From the NCBI RefSeq assembly GCF_019334805.1, contig NZ_CP079822.1:868001-932000 (forward strand): a DNA stretch of 64,000 nt, read 5' to 3'. The DNA is from Rothia mucilaginosa. GTDB lineage: Bacteria > Actinomycetota > Actinomycetes > Actinomycetales > Micrococcaceae. Under the pieces are notes generated by a model. The model was not told the origin of the DNA. It searched no databases and worked only from the letters and a program-made list of their open reading frames with translations. Position 1 is the first letter of the stretch. Every line of letters starts with the position of its first letter. Positions 56,005 through 64,000 of this stretch are shown here, one piece after another. Position numbers and translations under genes: made by a program.

Positions 56005-58830
56005 GTGAGCACTGCCCTTTATCGTCGTTATCGCCCCGAGACCTTTGCTGAGGTTATCGGGCAGGAGCACGTGACCGAACCTCTTATGGTCGCTTTGGAG
56101 AAGAACCGTGTGAATCACGCGTACCTGTTTTCGGGTCCGCGTGGTTGCGGTAAGACCACGTCGGCGCGTATTTTGGCGCGTTGTTTGAACTGTGCGCAGG
56201 GTCCGACTCCTACTCCGTGTGGTGTGTGCGATTCGTGCCGTGAGCTCTCGCGTGATGGTGGCGGTTCCCTTGACGTGATTGAGATGGACGCGGCGAGCCA
56301 CGGCGGTGTGGATCATGCCCGTGATTTGCGTGAGCGCGCTACTTTGGCGCCGGTGCGTGACCGTTACAAGATCTTCATTATTGATGAGGCGCATATGGTG
56401 ACCCGTGAGGGTTTCAATGCGCTGCTGAAGATTGTGGAGGAGCCGCCGGAGCACGTGAAGTTTATCTTCGCGACGACTGAGCCGAATAAGGTGCTGGGTA
56501 CGATTCGTTCGCGCACTCACCATTACCCGTTCCGTCTGGTTCCGCCGGAGGTTCTTCTGCCGTTCCTGCAGGGCCTGTGCGATCAGGAGCAGGTGGCTGT
56601 GGAGCCGGGTGTGCTGCAGCTGGTGATTCGTGCTGGCGGCGGTTCGGTGCGTGATTCGCTGTCGATTCTTGATCAGCTGATGGCTGGTGCGTCTTCGCAG
56701 AGCGGTATTGAGTATGACCGTGCGGTGGCGCTGCTGGGTTATACCCACGCGCAGCTTCTGGATGAGGTCATTGAGGCGTTGGGTGCGAAGGATGCGCCGA
56801 CTCTCTTTGGCGCGGTGTCGCGTGTGGTGGCGACCGGTCAGGATCCTCGCCGTTTTGTGGAGGATCTGCTGGAGCGTCTGCGTGATTTGATTGTGGTGAA
56901 GGCTGTTCCGCAGGCTGCCGGCCAGATTTTGCAGGGTGTTCCGCAGGATCAGTTGGAGCGCCTGGGCCAGCAGGCTCAGGCTCTGGGTGAGCGTGAGCTG
57001 ACGGTTGCTGCGGGTACGGTCAATGAGACTCTGAATGGTATGACGGGTGCGGCGAATCCGCAGCTTCAGCTGGAGTTGCTGTGTGCTCGTCTGCTTCTGC
57101 CTGCGGCGGAGGGTTCTGCCGGTGGCGCTGAGGTTGCGGCGTTGGCTTCTCGCCTGCAGGTTTTGGAGCGCCGCGTGGCTTCTGGTACTGCTGGTTCCTC
57201 GGGTTCCGCTGGTTCTGCCCCGGCGCAGGGCGGCATGTCTGCGGCTCGTGCGGCGGGTATGGCGGCGGCTGGTCTAATGCCTAAGACCCAGGCACCTAAG
57301 ACTCCGGTTACTGAAGCTCAGGTACCTAGTGCACAGGCTCCTAGCGCCCCGGTTCAGGAGGCAGCTCAGCCCGCGCAGCAGGTAGCCCCTCAGCGGGGCG
57401 GCTCTCAGCAGGCTAGCGCGGGTGCTCCCCCGCTGGCAGGTGCGCCCCTTAGTGCTGCACCTCTGGCACCGACCGCGCAGGAGTCCGCACCTGCGGCTGG
57501 TGCTCCCCTAGCGGGTAACGCCCCGGCGACACCGGATACCCCCGCTTCTTCTGTAGCTGATGCCGCTGCGGCGGGTGCCCCCTCCGCGCCTCTGAAGCTT
57601 GACCCGAACGATCCCCTGGCGGCGGTTCAGGGTAATTGGCGCGCCATTCTTAACCGAATGAGCGTTCCCGGTGCGGCGGAGCAGCTGATGAAGGTTCGCC
57701 CCGCCCGCATGGACGGCGCAACCCTGTACGTGAGCGCCGACATTGCGACTTTGCGCGCGGTCAAGGGCTTTGTGCCCGAGCTGACCGCCCGCGTGAGTGA
57801 GTTTCTGCGCCGTCAGGTGACCATTCACGCTCAGGTGGCGAAGCCCGGTGAGCAGGTCAAGCCCGCAGCTCAGCCTGCTGCTCAGCCCGCAGCGCCCAGT
57901 GCGACCACAGCGCAGCCTGCAGTTCCTGCGACTGTTGCCCCGCAGGTGCCTCAGCAGCCCGTTCAGCAGACTCCCCCGCAGCCCGCTCAGCCGGCGCCTC
58001 TGGCTGATGGTCCGCGCGGCGGTGAGGATGCGTGGCGTCGCCACGGTCAGCCGCTGACCGGCGCAAACACCCCCGAGTCTACGAGCGTGGATGCGCCCCT
58101 GGGTGCGTGGGAGGTTGCCCCGATTCCGCAGAGCGCCCCCGAGGAGGCACCTCAGCAGGCTGCCCAGGCGGCAGTGCAGGCACCGGTTCAGGAAGCCCCG
58201 GCTGGCCCGCTTGCGCCTGAGCCCCCGGTTGCTCCGGTAGCTCAGCAGGTTCCGACTGCTCCGGCGGGTGGTTTTGGTGAGTGTGATTCCTTTGCGGCCT
58301 CCGGTAGTGGAGTTCCGCAGCAGGAGAGCGCTGCTGAACCCCAGCGTGCACAGGAGCCCCCGTTCGCACAGGAGCCTCCTCACGCGGAGGAACCTCCGTA
58401 TGAGGAGGAGCCCCCTTTTGAGGATGAGCCCGCCTACGCTGAACCGGTTGAGGCACCCGCTGCGGCCGCAATCCCCGCTGAGCCTGTAGCACCGGCTGGC
58501 CCGCTCGCTGCTCCGGTTGCCCCCGCGGGGCCCCTCGCGGCGGCAGGCCCGTTGGCAGAGGCACCGCAGGCGGCTGCGGCTGATACTGCTCCGGCAAGCG
58601 ATGAGAAGCCCGCAGCGCAGACTTCTAACGCACCTGCCACACCGATTCCTAACGCGCCGACTCCTAGCGCACCGGCGGCACCGGCTCACCCGGCACGCGC
58701 CGCGTCCGATGAGGACTACGTCTCTGAGGATGATGAGAAGGTCGAAAACAGCACCTTCATCGGTCTGCGCGCTATCGAAAAAATTATTGGTGGCACCGTC
58801 ATTGACGAACGCCCCCTGCACCAGCCCTAA
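56005..58830 (+). CDS. dnaX: DNA polymerase III gamma/tau subunit
   Basis: A 941-residue clamp-loader ATPase. Residues 1-370 hold the AAA+ core: GPRGCGKTTSARILARCLNC, the zinc cysteines CGVCDSC, FIIDEAHMVT, TTEPNKVLGTIRSR. About 385-545 and 620-920 are Pro/Ala/Gln/Glu-rich low-complexity linkers around a small domain (about 545-625; AVQGNWRAILNRMS). The GTG at 56005 with GAAGAGG upstream is chosen since the family begins VSTALYRRYRP. No obvious A-rich slippery site for a gamma form was seen. It is followed by recR, the usual pairing; -10 TAAAAT lies near 55955. Confidence 0.93.
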   Translation: MSTALYRRYRPETFAEVIGQEHVTEPLMVALEKNRVNHAYLFSGPRGCGKTTSARILARCLNCAQGPTPTPCGVCDSCRELSRDGGGSLDVIEMDAASHGGVDHARDLRERATLAPVRDRYKIFIIDEAHMVTREGFNALLKIVEEPPEHVKFIFATTEPNKVLGTIRSRTHHYPFRLVPPEVLLPFLQGLCDQEQVAVEPGVLQLVIRAGGGSVRDSLSILDQLMAGASSQSGIEYDRAVALLGYTHAQLLDEVIEALGAKDAPTLFGAVSRVVATGQDPRRFVEDLLERLRDLIVVKAVPQAAGQILQGVPQDQLERLGQQAQALGERELTVAAGTVNETLNGMTGAANPQLQLELLCARLLLPAAEGSAGGAEVAALASRLQVLERRVASGTAGSSGSAGSAPAQGGMSAARAAGMAAAGLMPKTQAPKTPVTEAQVPSAQAPSAPVQEAAQPAQQVAPQRGGSQQASAGAPPLAGAPLSAAPLAPTAQESAPAAGAPLAGNAPATPDTPASSVADAAAAGAPSAPLKLDPNDPLAAVQGNWRAILNRMSVPGAAEQLMKVRPARMDGATLYVSADIATLRAVKGFVPELTARVSEFLRRQVTIHAQVAKPGEQVKPAAQPAAQPAAPSATTAQPAVPATVAPQVPQQPVQQTPPQPAQPAPLADGPRGGEDAWRRHGQPLTGANTPESTSVDAPLGAWEVAPIPQSAPEEAPQQAAQAAVQAPVQEAPAGPLAPEPPVAPVAQQVPTAPAGGFGECDSFAASGSGVPQQESAAEPQRAQEPPFAQEPPHAEEPPYEEEPPFEDEPAYAEPVEAPAAAAIPAEPVAPAGPLAAPVAPAGPLAAAGPLAEAPQAAAADTAPASDEKPAAQTSNAPATPIPNAPTPSAPAAPAHPARAASDEDYVSEDDEKVENSTFIGLRAIEKIIGGTVIDERPLHQP

Positions 58831-58849
58831 TTACGGGGTCTTAGGTGCC

Positions 58850-58878
58850 GCGCCCGCCATCGCACCGATGGCGGGCGC
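58850..58878 (+). terminator. hairpin between dnaX and recR
   Basis: GCGCCCGCCATCG and CGATGGCGGGCGC are perfect 13-bp arms with a 3-nt loop, just past the dnaX stop. No T-run follows, so read-through into recR is possible. Confidence 0.55.
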
Positions 58879-59009
58879 ACTCATTCCAGCCGCATACTCG
58901 CTACGCGAAACGCCCCTAAACTGTCAGGGGTTAGGTGCATACTCATAACGTCGCCCAAGAACAGCGCACCAACGCACCAGCACAACGCACCGCATCTGAA
59001 GGAGAAGCC

Positions 59010-60149
59010 ATGTACGAGGGAGCAGTTCAAAACCTCATTGACGAGCTCGGCCGCCTGCCGGGTGTGGGCCCCAAGTCGGCTCAGCGCATCGCTTTTCACA
59101 TTCTGAATGCGGATGCTGCCGATATGGCGCGCCTAGCCAACGCCATTTCCACGGTGAAGACCAGCGTCAGCTTCTGCGAGGAGTGCGGTAACGTCTCCGA
59201 GACGAAGCTATGCACGATCTGTCGTGATGAGCGCCGCGACCCGTCTGTGCTTTGTGTGGTCGAGGAGTCGAAGGACGTGGTGGCGATTGAGCGCACCCGT
59301 TCCTTTACCGGGCGCTACCACGTACTCGGCGGCGCCATTAACCCGCTGGCGGGTGTGGGCCCGGAACAGCTACGTATTCGTGAGCTGGTGTCCCGCCTGG
59401 CGGATGAGCGCATCCAAGAGATTATTCTGGCGATGGACCCGAACCTTGAGGGTGAGGCGACCGCAACCTACCTCTCGCGTATGCTCGTGCCGCTGGGTGT
59501 GCGTCTATCGCGTCTGGCGTCGGGTCTTCCGGTCGGTGGCGATCTGGAGTACGCGGACGAGATTACCCTGGGCCGCGCGTTGGAGGGCCGCCGCGTCATT
59601 AGCGAGGGCACTGCGGCGGCGCATACTGCCGCCGAGGATTTTGAGCGCGTGAACCGCGAGGAGGAACAGGAGCGTGAGCAGGCGGCTCAGGTTCAGGCTC
59701 AGGAGGCGAAGCAGACCCGTCGCCGCTGGAATTCGAGCATGTTCGACGACCTGGATTCTGAGGATTCTGCCGGTTCCCGCCCGGAGGCGCCTGAGGGCGT
59801 GCAGGGCACGGTGGATGAGCAGCTGATTGAGCAGGTTCTACAGGATGCCGAGGAATCTCACGCTGGTGCTGATTCTATAACCGAATCTTCGGGCACTGAA
59901 ACCGCCGCAGAATCCACCCCTGACCTGGGCGAAGACTCCGCTGAGGAGGCTCCGGCGAGCGCCACCTCCGACCCCGCAGAAGCATCCGCTGAAGCGCCCG
60001 CGTCCGAGCAGTCGGAAGATGCTCCCGAAGTGTTCCGCACCCCCGATTATGAGGAGAAGATCCGCTCGATTCAGAACGCCCCGTTGCGCACCCCGAAGCC
60101 GGATGTTCCGCCACTGCCGGGTGTCACTTATGTGAACCCGTGGACCTAA
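59010..60149 (+). CDS. recR: recombination mediator RecR with long acidic tail
   Basis: A 379-residue protein; RecR is normally about 200. Residues 1-198 are a complete RecR: helix-hairpin-helix [14 protein letters not shown], the zinc finger [18 protein letters not shown], and the Toprim domain with [13 protein letters not shown] and [15 protein letters not shown]. Residues about 200-379 are an added region: charged helix ([15 protein letters not shown]), then Glu/Asp/Ser/Ala-rich, ending [13 protein letters not shown]. RecR with RecF/RecO loads RecA on SSB-coated DNA. GAAGGAG precedes the ATG. The tail is unusual; it may bind partners. Confidence 0.92.
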   Translation: MYEGAVQNLIDELGRLPGVGPKSAQRIAFHILNADAADMARLANAISTVKTSVSFCEECGNVSETKLCTICRDERRDPSVLCVVEESKDVVAIERTRSFTGRYHVLGGAINPLAGVGPEQLRIRELVSRLADERIQEIILAMDPNLEGEATATYLSRMLVPLGVRLSRLASGLPVGGDLEYADEITLGRALEGRRVISEGTAAAHTAAEDFERVNREEEQEREQAAQVQAQEAKQTRRRWNSSMFDDLDSEDSAGSRPEAPEGVQGTVDEQLIEQVLQDAEESHAGADSITESSGTETAAESTPDLGEDSAEEAPASATSDPAEASAEAPASEQSEDAPEVFRTPDYEEKIRSIQNAPLRTPKPDVPPLPGVTYVNPWT

Positions 60150-60350
60150 AAACTGGCCCTCTCAGGCTTGCTGTGCCCGCCTCTGCGCCTTCGCCTCCAT
60201 ACCCTGCATCGCCACCATGTAACACTACGTAATATTTCACGGGGCAATACATACGGGTGCACAGTTAGCCGCTTGCACTGAACGCCGTCTACTATAAATG
60301 AGGAGCCGGCGTCTGCCGGTAGCACACAAGTAACTGACCTGGAGATATCA

Positions 60351-61646
60351 ATGAGCCTGATCGTCCAAAAGTTCGGCGGTTCCTCCGTAGCTGATGCGGA
60401 GGGCGTAAAGCGCGTTGCCCGCCGCGTCGTGGACACTCAGAAGGCAGGTAACGATGTGGTCGTCGTGGTGTCCGCTATGGGTGACACCACCGATGAGCTG
60501 CTCGACCTTGCCGCAGAGGTCACCAGCAATGTCACTCCTTCCCGTGAGCTGGACATGCTGCTGACCGCCGGTGAACGCATTTCAACTGCCATCCTGTCGA
60601 TGGCTATTAACGACCTGGGTGCTAAGGCCCAGTCTTTCACTGGTTCTCAGGCTGGCATGATTACCGACGGCGTGCACGGTTCTGCACGTCTGGTGGAGGT
60701 CAACCCGGAGCGTATCCGTGAGTCCGTCGAGGCCGGAAATATCGCGATTGTGGCCGGTTTCCAGGGTATGAACCGTCAGAGTGGCGATATTACGACTCTG
60801 GGCCGCGGCGGTTCTGATACGACTGCTGTTGCTCTGGCTGCTGCTCTGAACGCTGATGTGTGCGAGATTTACTCGGATGTGGACGGCGTGTTCACCGCCG
60901 ACCCGCGCATCGTGCCGACCGCGCACAAGCTGGATACCATCACCAGCGAGGAGATGCTGGAGATGGCGGCGAACGGTGCGAAGATTCTGCACCTGCGCAG
61001 TGTTGAGTATGCTCGTCGTTTTAATTTGAAGCTTCACGTGCGTTCTTCGTTCTCTAACCTTGAAGGCACTATTGTGGTTCCGGAGGAGTCCGCGGAACTG
61101 ACCCCCACCCATCTGAAGGAGATTCCCTTGGAGCAGCCCCTGATTTCTGGTGTCGCGCATGATCGCACCCGCGCAAAGATTACTGTTGTTGGTGTTCCGG
61201 ATGTTCCCGGTTCGGCAGCTAAGGTGTTCGGTCTGATTAATGAGGCGAAGGTTAACCTGGACATGATTGTTCAGAACGTGCCGACTGACCGCCCCGGCGT
61301 GACCGATATTTCCTTCACCCTGGATCAGGATCAGGGCCCCACCGCGCTGAAGGCGCTGGAGGCTGCGCAGGCTGAGTTGGGTTTCCAGGAGGTTATTTAC
61401 AACGAGTCGGTTGGTAAGCTGTCGCTGGTTGGCGCGGGCATGAAGACTAACACGGGTGTTTCGTTCACTTTCTTTGAGGCCCTGTCTAACGCTGGCGTGA
61501 ACATTGACATGATTTCGACTTCTGAGATTCGTATTTCGGTGATTACTGAGCTGAGCAAGCTGGATGAGGCTGTTCGCGCGGTGCACACTGCGTTCGGTCT
61601 GGATGCAGAGGGTGAGGCTACTGTTTACGGTGGTACTGGCCGCTAG
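60351..61646 (+). CDS. lysC: aspartokinase
   Basis: A 431-residue aspartate kinase starting the aspartate pathway to lysine, methionine, threonine and isoleucine. The kinase domain (1-250) has [45 protein letters not shown]; two ACT domains (about 265-340 and 345-420) bind feedback inhibitors. The ATG at 60351 has GGAG upstream. As in Corynebacterium an internal start (61128) probably makes the beta subunit. No asd gene follows here. Confidence 0.94.
   Translation: MSLIVQKFGGSSVADAEGVKRVARRVVDTQKAGNDVVVVVSAMGDTTDELLDLAAEVTSNVTPSRELDMLLTAGERISTAILSMAINDLGAKAQSFTGSQAGMITDGVHGSARLVEVNPERIRESVEAGNIAIVAGFQGMNRQSGDITTLGRGGSDTTAVALAAALNADVCEIYSDVDGVFTADPRIVPTAHKLDTITSEEMLEMAANGAKILHLRSVEYARRFNLKLHVRSSFSNLEGTIVVPEESAELTPTHLKEIPLEQPLISGVAHDRTRAKITVVGVPDVPGSAAKVFGLINEAKVNLDMIVQNVPTDRPGVTDISFTLDQDQGPTALKALEAAQAELGFQEVIYNESVGKLSLVGAGMKTNTGVSFTFFEALSNAGVNIDMISTSEIRISVITELSKLDEAVRAVHTAFGLDAEGEATVYGGTGR
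61128..61646 (+). CDS. lysC: aspartokinase beta subunit from an internal start
   Basis: An in-frame TTG at 61128 (codon 260 of lysC) is preceded at 6 nt by AAGGAG (61116-61121). The product would be 172 residues covering the regulatory ACT domains, the same size as the known beta subunit of Corynebacterium glutamicum aspartokinase. TTG is a rare start, but the site is otherwise ideal. The alpha2-beta2 arrangement is family knowledge. Confidence 0.7.
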   Translation: MEQPLISGVAHDRTRAKITVVGVPDVPGSAAKVFGLINEAKVNLDMIVQNVPTDRPGVTDISFTLDQDQGPTALKALEAAQAELGFQEVIYNESVGKLSLVGAGMKTNTGVSFTFFEALSNAGVNIDMISTSEIRISVITELSKLDEAVRAVHTAFGLDAEGEATVYGGTGR

Positions 61647-61676
61647 GGTTTAGCTCGTTTGTGGGCTGTACGCTTC

Positions 61677-61723
61677 GGGAGGGGCGGTGCTGGTTTGATC
61701 CGGCGCCGCCCCTCCCCTTTTTC
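61677..61723 (+). terminator. terminator of lysC
   Basis: GGGAGGGGCGG and CCGCCCCTCCCC flank a smaller inner pair, followed by TTTTTC, about 35 nt past the lysC stop. Confidence 0.88.
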
Positions 61724-61766
61724 TGTTGGTGTATTTGTGGGTGTGCGGGTGCTCTACCCTAGAAGC

Positions 61767-62717
61767 ATGAGTAGTGTTGTTTTTTCCCAGGTGATGGATG
61801 CCCGTCAATGGCGTGCCGCAGAGGCAGCACATGAGGCGCGTGCCGGCCGCTACGCCGATCCGTTTGCGCAGCGTCGCGCCCGCCACGAAGTGCACCCTGT
61901 GGAAGACTTCCTCTTCACCTACTACACGCTCAAGCCCGGCCAGTTTAAGCGCTGGCACCCCGGAGCCGGCATCATCCTGCTGGATGCGCCCGAGCGCGCC
62001 TCCTGGCGTTTTTACCGGCCCGCAACCGAGCAGGAACTCCTTGAGGCTGGTTGCTCCCTGCAGGTGGCGCGCGCCCAGGTGAATGCCGCCTCCGCCGTCA
62101 CCGTGGACGTCACCGACTTCGTGGAGCGCCGCGCCACCGCCCTCGCCTTCACCCACGAGATCCTGCGTAACACGGCCGCAAAGAAGGGCCAGTTCGGTTG
62201 CTTCGGCATGCACGAGTGGGCGATGGCGTACAAGTCGGTGGAGAACAATATTCGCCACGACTACCTACAGCTGCGCCTGGGTGCGGAGGGCACGGACCGC
62301 GTGGTGGAGGAGCACCGCATCCGCTGCTCGCACTTTGATGCGTTCCGTTTCTTCATGCCGCAGGCGGCACCGTTGAACGAGCTGCAGCCGACCCGCGAGA
62401 CGCAGCGCGTCCTGGAACAGCCCGCGTGCCTGCACGCGAATATGGACGTGTACAAGTGGGCGTACAAGCTGCTACCTCTGGTTGATTCAACCCTGGTCAT
62501 GGATTGTTTCGACCTGGCGTGGGATGCGCGCGAGCTGGACATGCGCGCCGCCCCCTACGATATTCGCGACTGGGGGTACGAGCCGATTCCGGTGGAGACG
62601 ACCGAGGGCAAGGCTGAATACGTACGCATTCAGCGTGAGCTGTCGGAGCGTTCCATTGGGCTACGTGAGCGCCTGCTTGCGGTGTGCGAGCGCTATCTTC
62701 CGCCCCTCGAGGCGTAA
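61767..62717 (+). CDS. conserved actinobacterial protein often labelled 3-methyladenine DNA glycosylase
   Basis: A 316-residue cytosolic protein. Similar proteins in Actinobacteria often bear the name 3-methyladenine DNA glycosylase, but I see neither the helix-hairpin-helix-GPD motif of AlkA/Tag nor the AAG fold. Striking blocks are RHEVHPVEDFLFTYYTLKP, GQFGCFGMHEWAMAY and RIRCSHFDAFRFF, which keep His, Cys and Asp residues suited to binding a metal. The function should be regarded as unknown. TACCCT (61755-61760) lies 6 nt before the ATG: probably leaderless. Confidence 0.7.
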   Translation: MSSVVFSQVMDARQWRAAEAAHEARAGRYADPFAQRRARHEVHPVEDFLFTYYTLKPGQFKRWHPGAGIILLDAPERASWRFYRPATEQELLEAGCSLQVARAQVNAASAVTVDVTDFVERRATALAFTHEILRNTAAKKGQFGCFGMHEWAMAYKSVENNIRHDYLQLRLGAEGTDRVVEEHRIRCSHFDAFRFFMPQAAPLNELQPTRETQRVLEQPACLHANMDVYKWAYKLLPLVDSTLVMDCFDLAWDARELDMRAAPYDIRDWGYEPIPVETTEGKAEYVRIQRELSERSIGLRERLLAVCERYLPPLEA

Positions 62718-62839
62718 AAGACGTGATTCGAGCCTCTTAGGGTATCCACCAACCGAACGCATACCCCCGTTACGGTCGTTAGTACGGTAAGATGAGATAC
62801 GGCTCATACAGAACCCACGCACCCAAGGAGTGCCCACAC

Positions 62840-63091
62840 ATGGCCCGTATTGTTGTTGATGTTATGCTCAAGCCCGAAATTCTTGACCCGCAGGGTAAGG
62901 CTATTTCTCACGAGCTGCCCCGTATCGGCGTTGATTCCTTCGTTGATGTTCGCCAGGGTAAGCGCTTCGAGCTGACCGTCGAGGGTGAGGCAACCGAGGA
63001 GCACCTCGCAGCTGCCCGCAAGGCTGCTGAAGAGTTGCTCTCGAACCCCGTCATCGAAGACGTTGTGAACGTTTCGGTTCTGGAGGACTAA
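62840..63091 (+). CDS. purS: phosphoribosylformylglycinamidine synthase subunit PurS
   Basis: An 83-residue small subunit of the three-part FGAM synthase of purine synthesis; it bridges PurQ and PurL. Family pattern [21 protein letters not shown] and [12 protein letters not shown] is clear. AAGGAG lies 10 nt before the ATG. purQ begins 5 nt after its stop and purL follows. Confidence 0.93.
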   Translation: MARIVVDVMLKPEILDPQGKAISHELPRIGVDSFVDVRQGKRFELTVEGEATEEHLAAARKAAEELLSNPVIEDVVNVSVLED

Positions 63092-63096
63092 TACCT

Positions 63097-63909
63097 ATGG
63101 CAGAGTCCCTCGCACCCACTGAAGTCCCCCTGGTTGGCGACTTCTCTAGCTACTCCCCGAACCCCGCTTTCGCTGACGCACGCGTTGGCGTGGTGACTTT
63201 CCCCGGCACCCTGGATGACCGTGACGCTGCGCGTGCTGTCCGTCTGGCTGGCGGTACCGTCGTTGAGCTGTGGCACGACGACGCTGATTTGAAGAACGTT
63301 GATGCCGTCATTATTCCTGGCGGTTTCTCCTACGGTGACTACCTGCGTGCTGGCGCTATTGCTGCGAAGGCTCCCGTGATGCGTTCGGTGATTGATGCCG
63401 CTAACGCTGCTGGTACCTCCGGTTCCGCTCCCCTGCCTGTTCTGGGTATTTGCAATGGTTTCCAGATTCTGACTGAGTCTCACCTGCTGCCCGGTTCGAT
63501 GATTAAGAACGATCACCGCAAGTTCATTTGCCGTGACCAGGTTCTGCGCATTGAGAATAACTCCACCTCCTGGACGAGCGATTACGCTGCTGGCCAGGAG
63601 ATTGTTGTCCCTCTTAAGAACCAGGACGGTCAGTATGTTGCTGACCCGAAGACTCTGGAGGCGCTGGAGGCTGAGGGTCGCGTGGTGTTCCGCTACGTTG
63701 GTTTCAACCCGAACGGTTCCCGTAATGACATTGCTGGTATCAGCAATGAGCGCGGTAACGTGGTCGGTCTGATGCCGCACCCGGAGCACGCTGTGGAGCC
63801 CGGCTTCGGTCCTTCCTCTTCCGGTTTTGGTGAGGTTTCTCTGCGCGGTGGCGCCGATGGTCTCGGCGTGTTCACCTCCGTTCTTGCCAACCTGATTAAC
63901 GCCCGCTAA
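63097..63909 (+). CDS. purQ: phosphoribosylformylglycinamidine synthase glutaminase subunit PurQ
   Basis: A 270-residue class I glutamine amidotransferase giving ammonia to PurL. The nucleophile Cys is in [10 protein letters not shown] and the His/Glu pair in [21 protein letters not shown] is the family oxyanion region. Residues 1-28 are an added lead before the usual [10 protein letters not shown] start. The gene overlaps no other and is 5 nt after purS. Confidence 0.94.
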   Translation: MAESLAPTEVPLVGDFSSYSPNPAFADARVGVVTFPGTLDDRDAARAVRLAGGTVVELWHDDADLKNVDAVIIPGGFSYGDYLRAGAIAAKAPVMRSVIDAANAAGTSGSAPLPVLGICNGFQILTESHLLPGSMIKNDHRKFICRDQVLRIENNSTSWTSDYAAGQEIVVPLKNQDGQYVADPKTLEALEAEGRVVFRYVGFNPNGSRNDIAGISNERGNVVGLMPHPEHAVEPGFGPSSSGFGEVSLRGGADGLGVFTSVLANLINAR

Positions 63910-63934
63910 CGCACGACAAGGATTCTAAGAAGTT

Positions 63935-64000
63935 ATGAGCGAAAAGCAGTTTAACCTCGACACCGTCGAGCACGCGGCGGCAACCCCGGACACCGAACTC
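63935..64000 (+). CDS. purL: start of purL (cut by window end)
   Basis: ATG at 63935 opens a frame MSEKQFNLDTVEHAAATPDT that runs to the window end. Position after purS-purQ and the DTVEHAA lead point to FGAM synthase large subunit PurL. AAGGATTC lies upstream. Only 22 codons are visible. Confidence 0.8.
   Translation, partial: MSEKQFNLDTVEHAAATPDTEL

Noticed and set aside
56005..58830. Programmed frameshift in dnaX giving a gamma form
   Set aside because: No A-rich slippery heptamer followed by a stop was found after the AAA+ core.

Overview
The window looks like chromosome of a Rothia-type actinobacterium (Micrococcaceae, closest in feel to Rothia mucilaginosa). I infer this from the high but not extreme GC, the actinobacterial helix-54 insertion in the 23S rRNA, the gene orders gpmA-senX3-regX3 and ispD-ispF-cysS-rlmB, an aspartokinase gene with an internal beta-subunit start, and many genes that appear to be leaderless. 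No phage, insertion sequence, plasmid function or CRISPR array was recognised, so this is core chromosome with a few lineage-specific genes.

Layout. 1-6240: one rrn operon on the minus strand (16S-23S-5S, no spacer tRNA) with tandem promoters upstream. 6240-12940: minus-strand housekeeping block: rlmB, cysS, ispF, ispD, the SenX3-RegX3 phosphate-type two-component system and gpmA. 13160-21540: a DUF2516 membrane protein, a MetB-like enzyme, tmk-holB, a UPF0210/UPF0237 pair, and divergent manA and manB for mannose-phosphate supply. 21690-26200: NO detoxification (hmp with its probable Fe-S regulator nsrR) and pckG. 26700-31580: tRNA-Arg, an unrecognised operon of two paralogous multi-module proteins, and a ferredoxin coupled to a Ser-rich DUF4232 lipoprotein. 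31730-45120: nitroreductase, a very long Lhr helicase, a TetR regulator, an RluA-family pseudouridine synthase, a GH76 protein, a DyP peroxidase, and tgt with an SRPBCC protein. 45240-52270: two paralogous lipoproteins, a thioesterase, two paralogous amino-acid permeases and a YhhQ queuosine-precursor transporter. 52500-55800: an alpha/beta hydrolase, a TetR regulator, a ParB-like small protein, two tRNA-Ser(GGA) genes in a 447-bp tandem duplication, and the SRP RNA. 56000-64000: dnaX, recR, lysC, an unassigned actinobacterial protein, and purS-purQ-purL (purL cut by the window end).

Main observations. (1) Four or five stable-RNA promoters (two rrn, tRNA-Arg, two tRNA-Ser) share a TTGC-type -35, a 17-bp spacer, a TATAGT/TAAGGT -10 and, exactly 7 nt later, GTYGCC (often GTYGCCGCG). 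(2) About nine genes have a TANNNT hexamer 5-8 nt before the start codon and no usable Shine-Dalgarno, as expected of leaderless mRNAs. (3) The 27152-30015 operon encodes two paralogues, each with an N-terminal domain, a linker and two copies of one small alpha/beta module; the second ends in a HicA-like domain. This is the best candidate for an undescribed system here. (4) The tRNA-Ser duplication shows TTTTTGGG microhomology at its ends, a truncated gene copy and a compensatory base-pair change in the T-stem. All family assignments come from reading the sequence; no database search was run.
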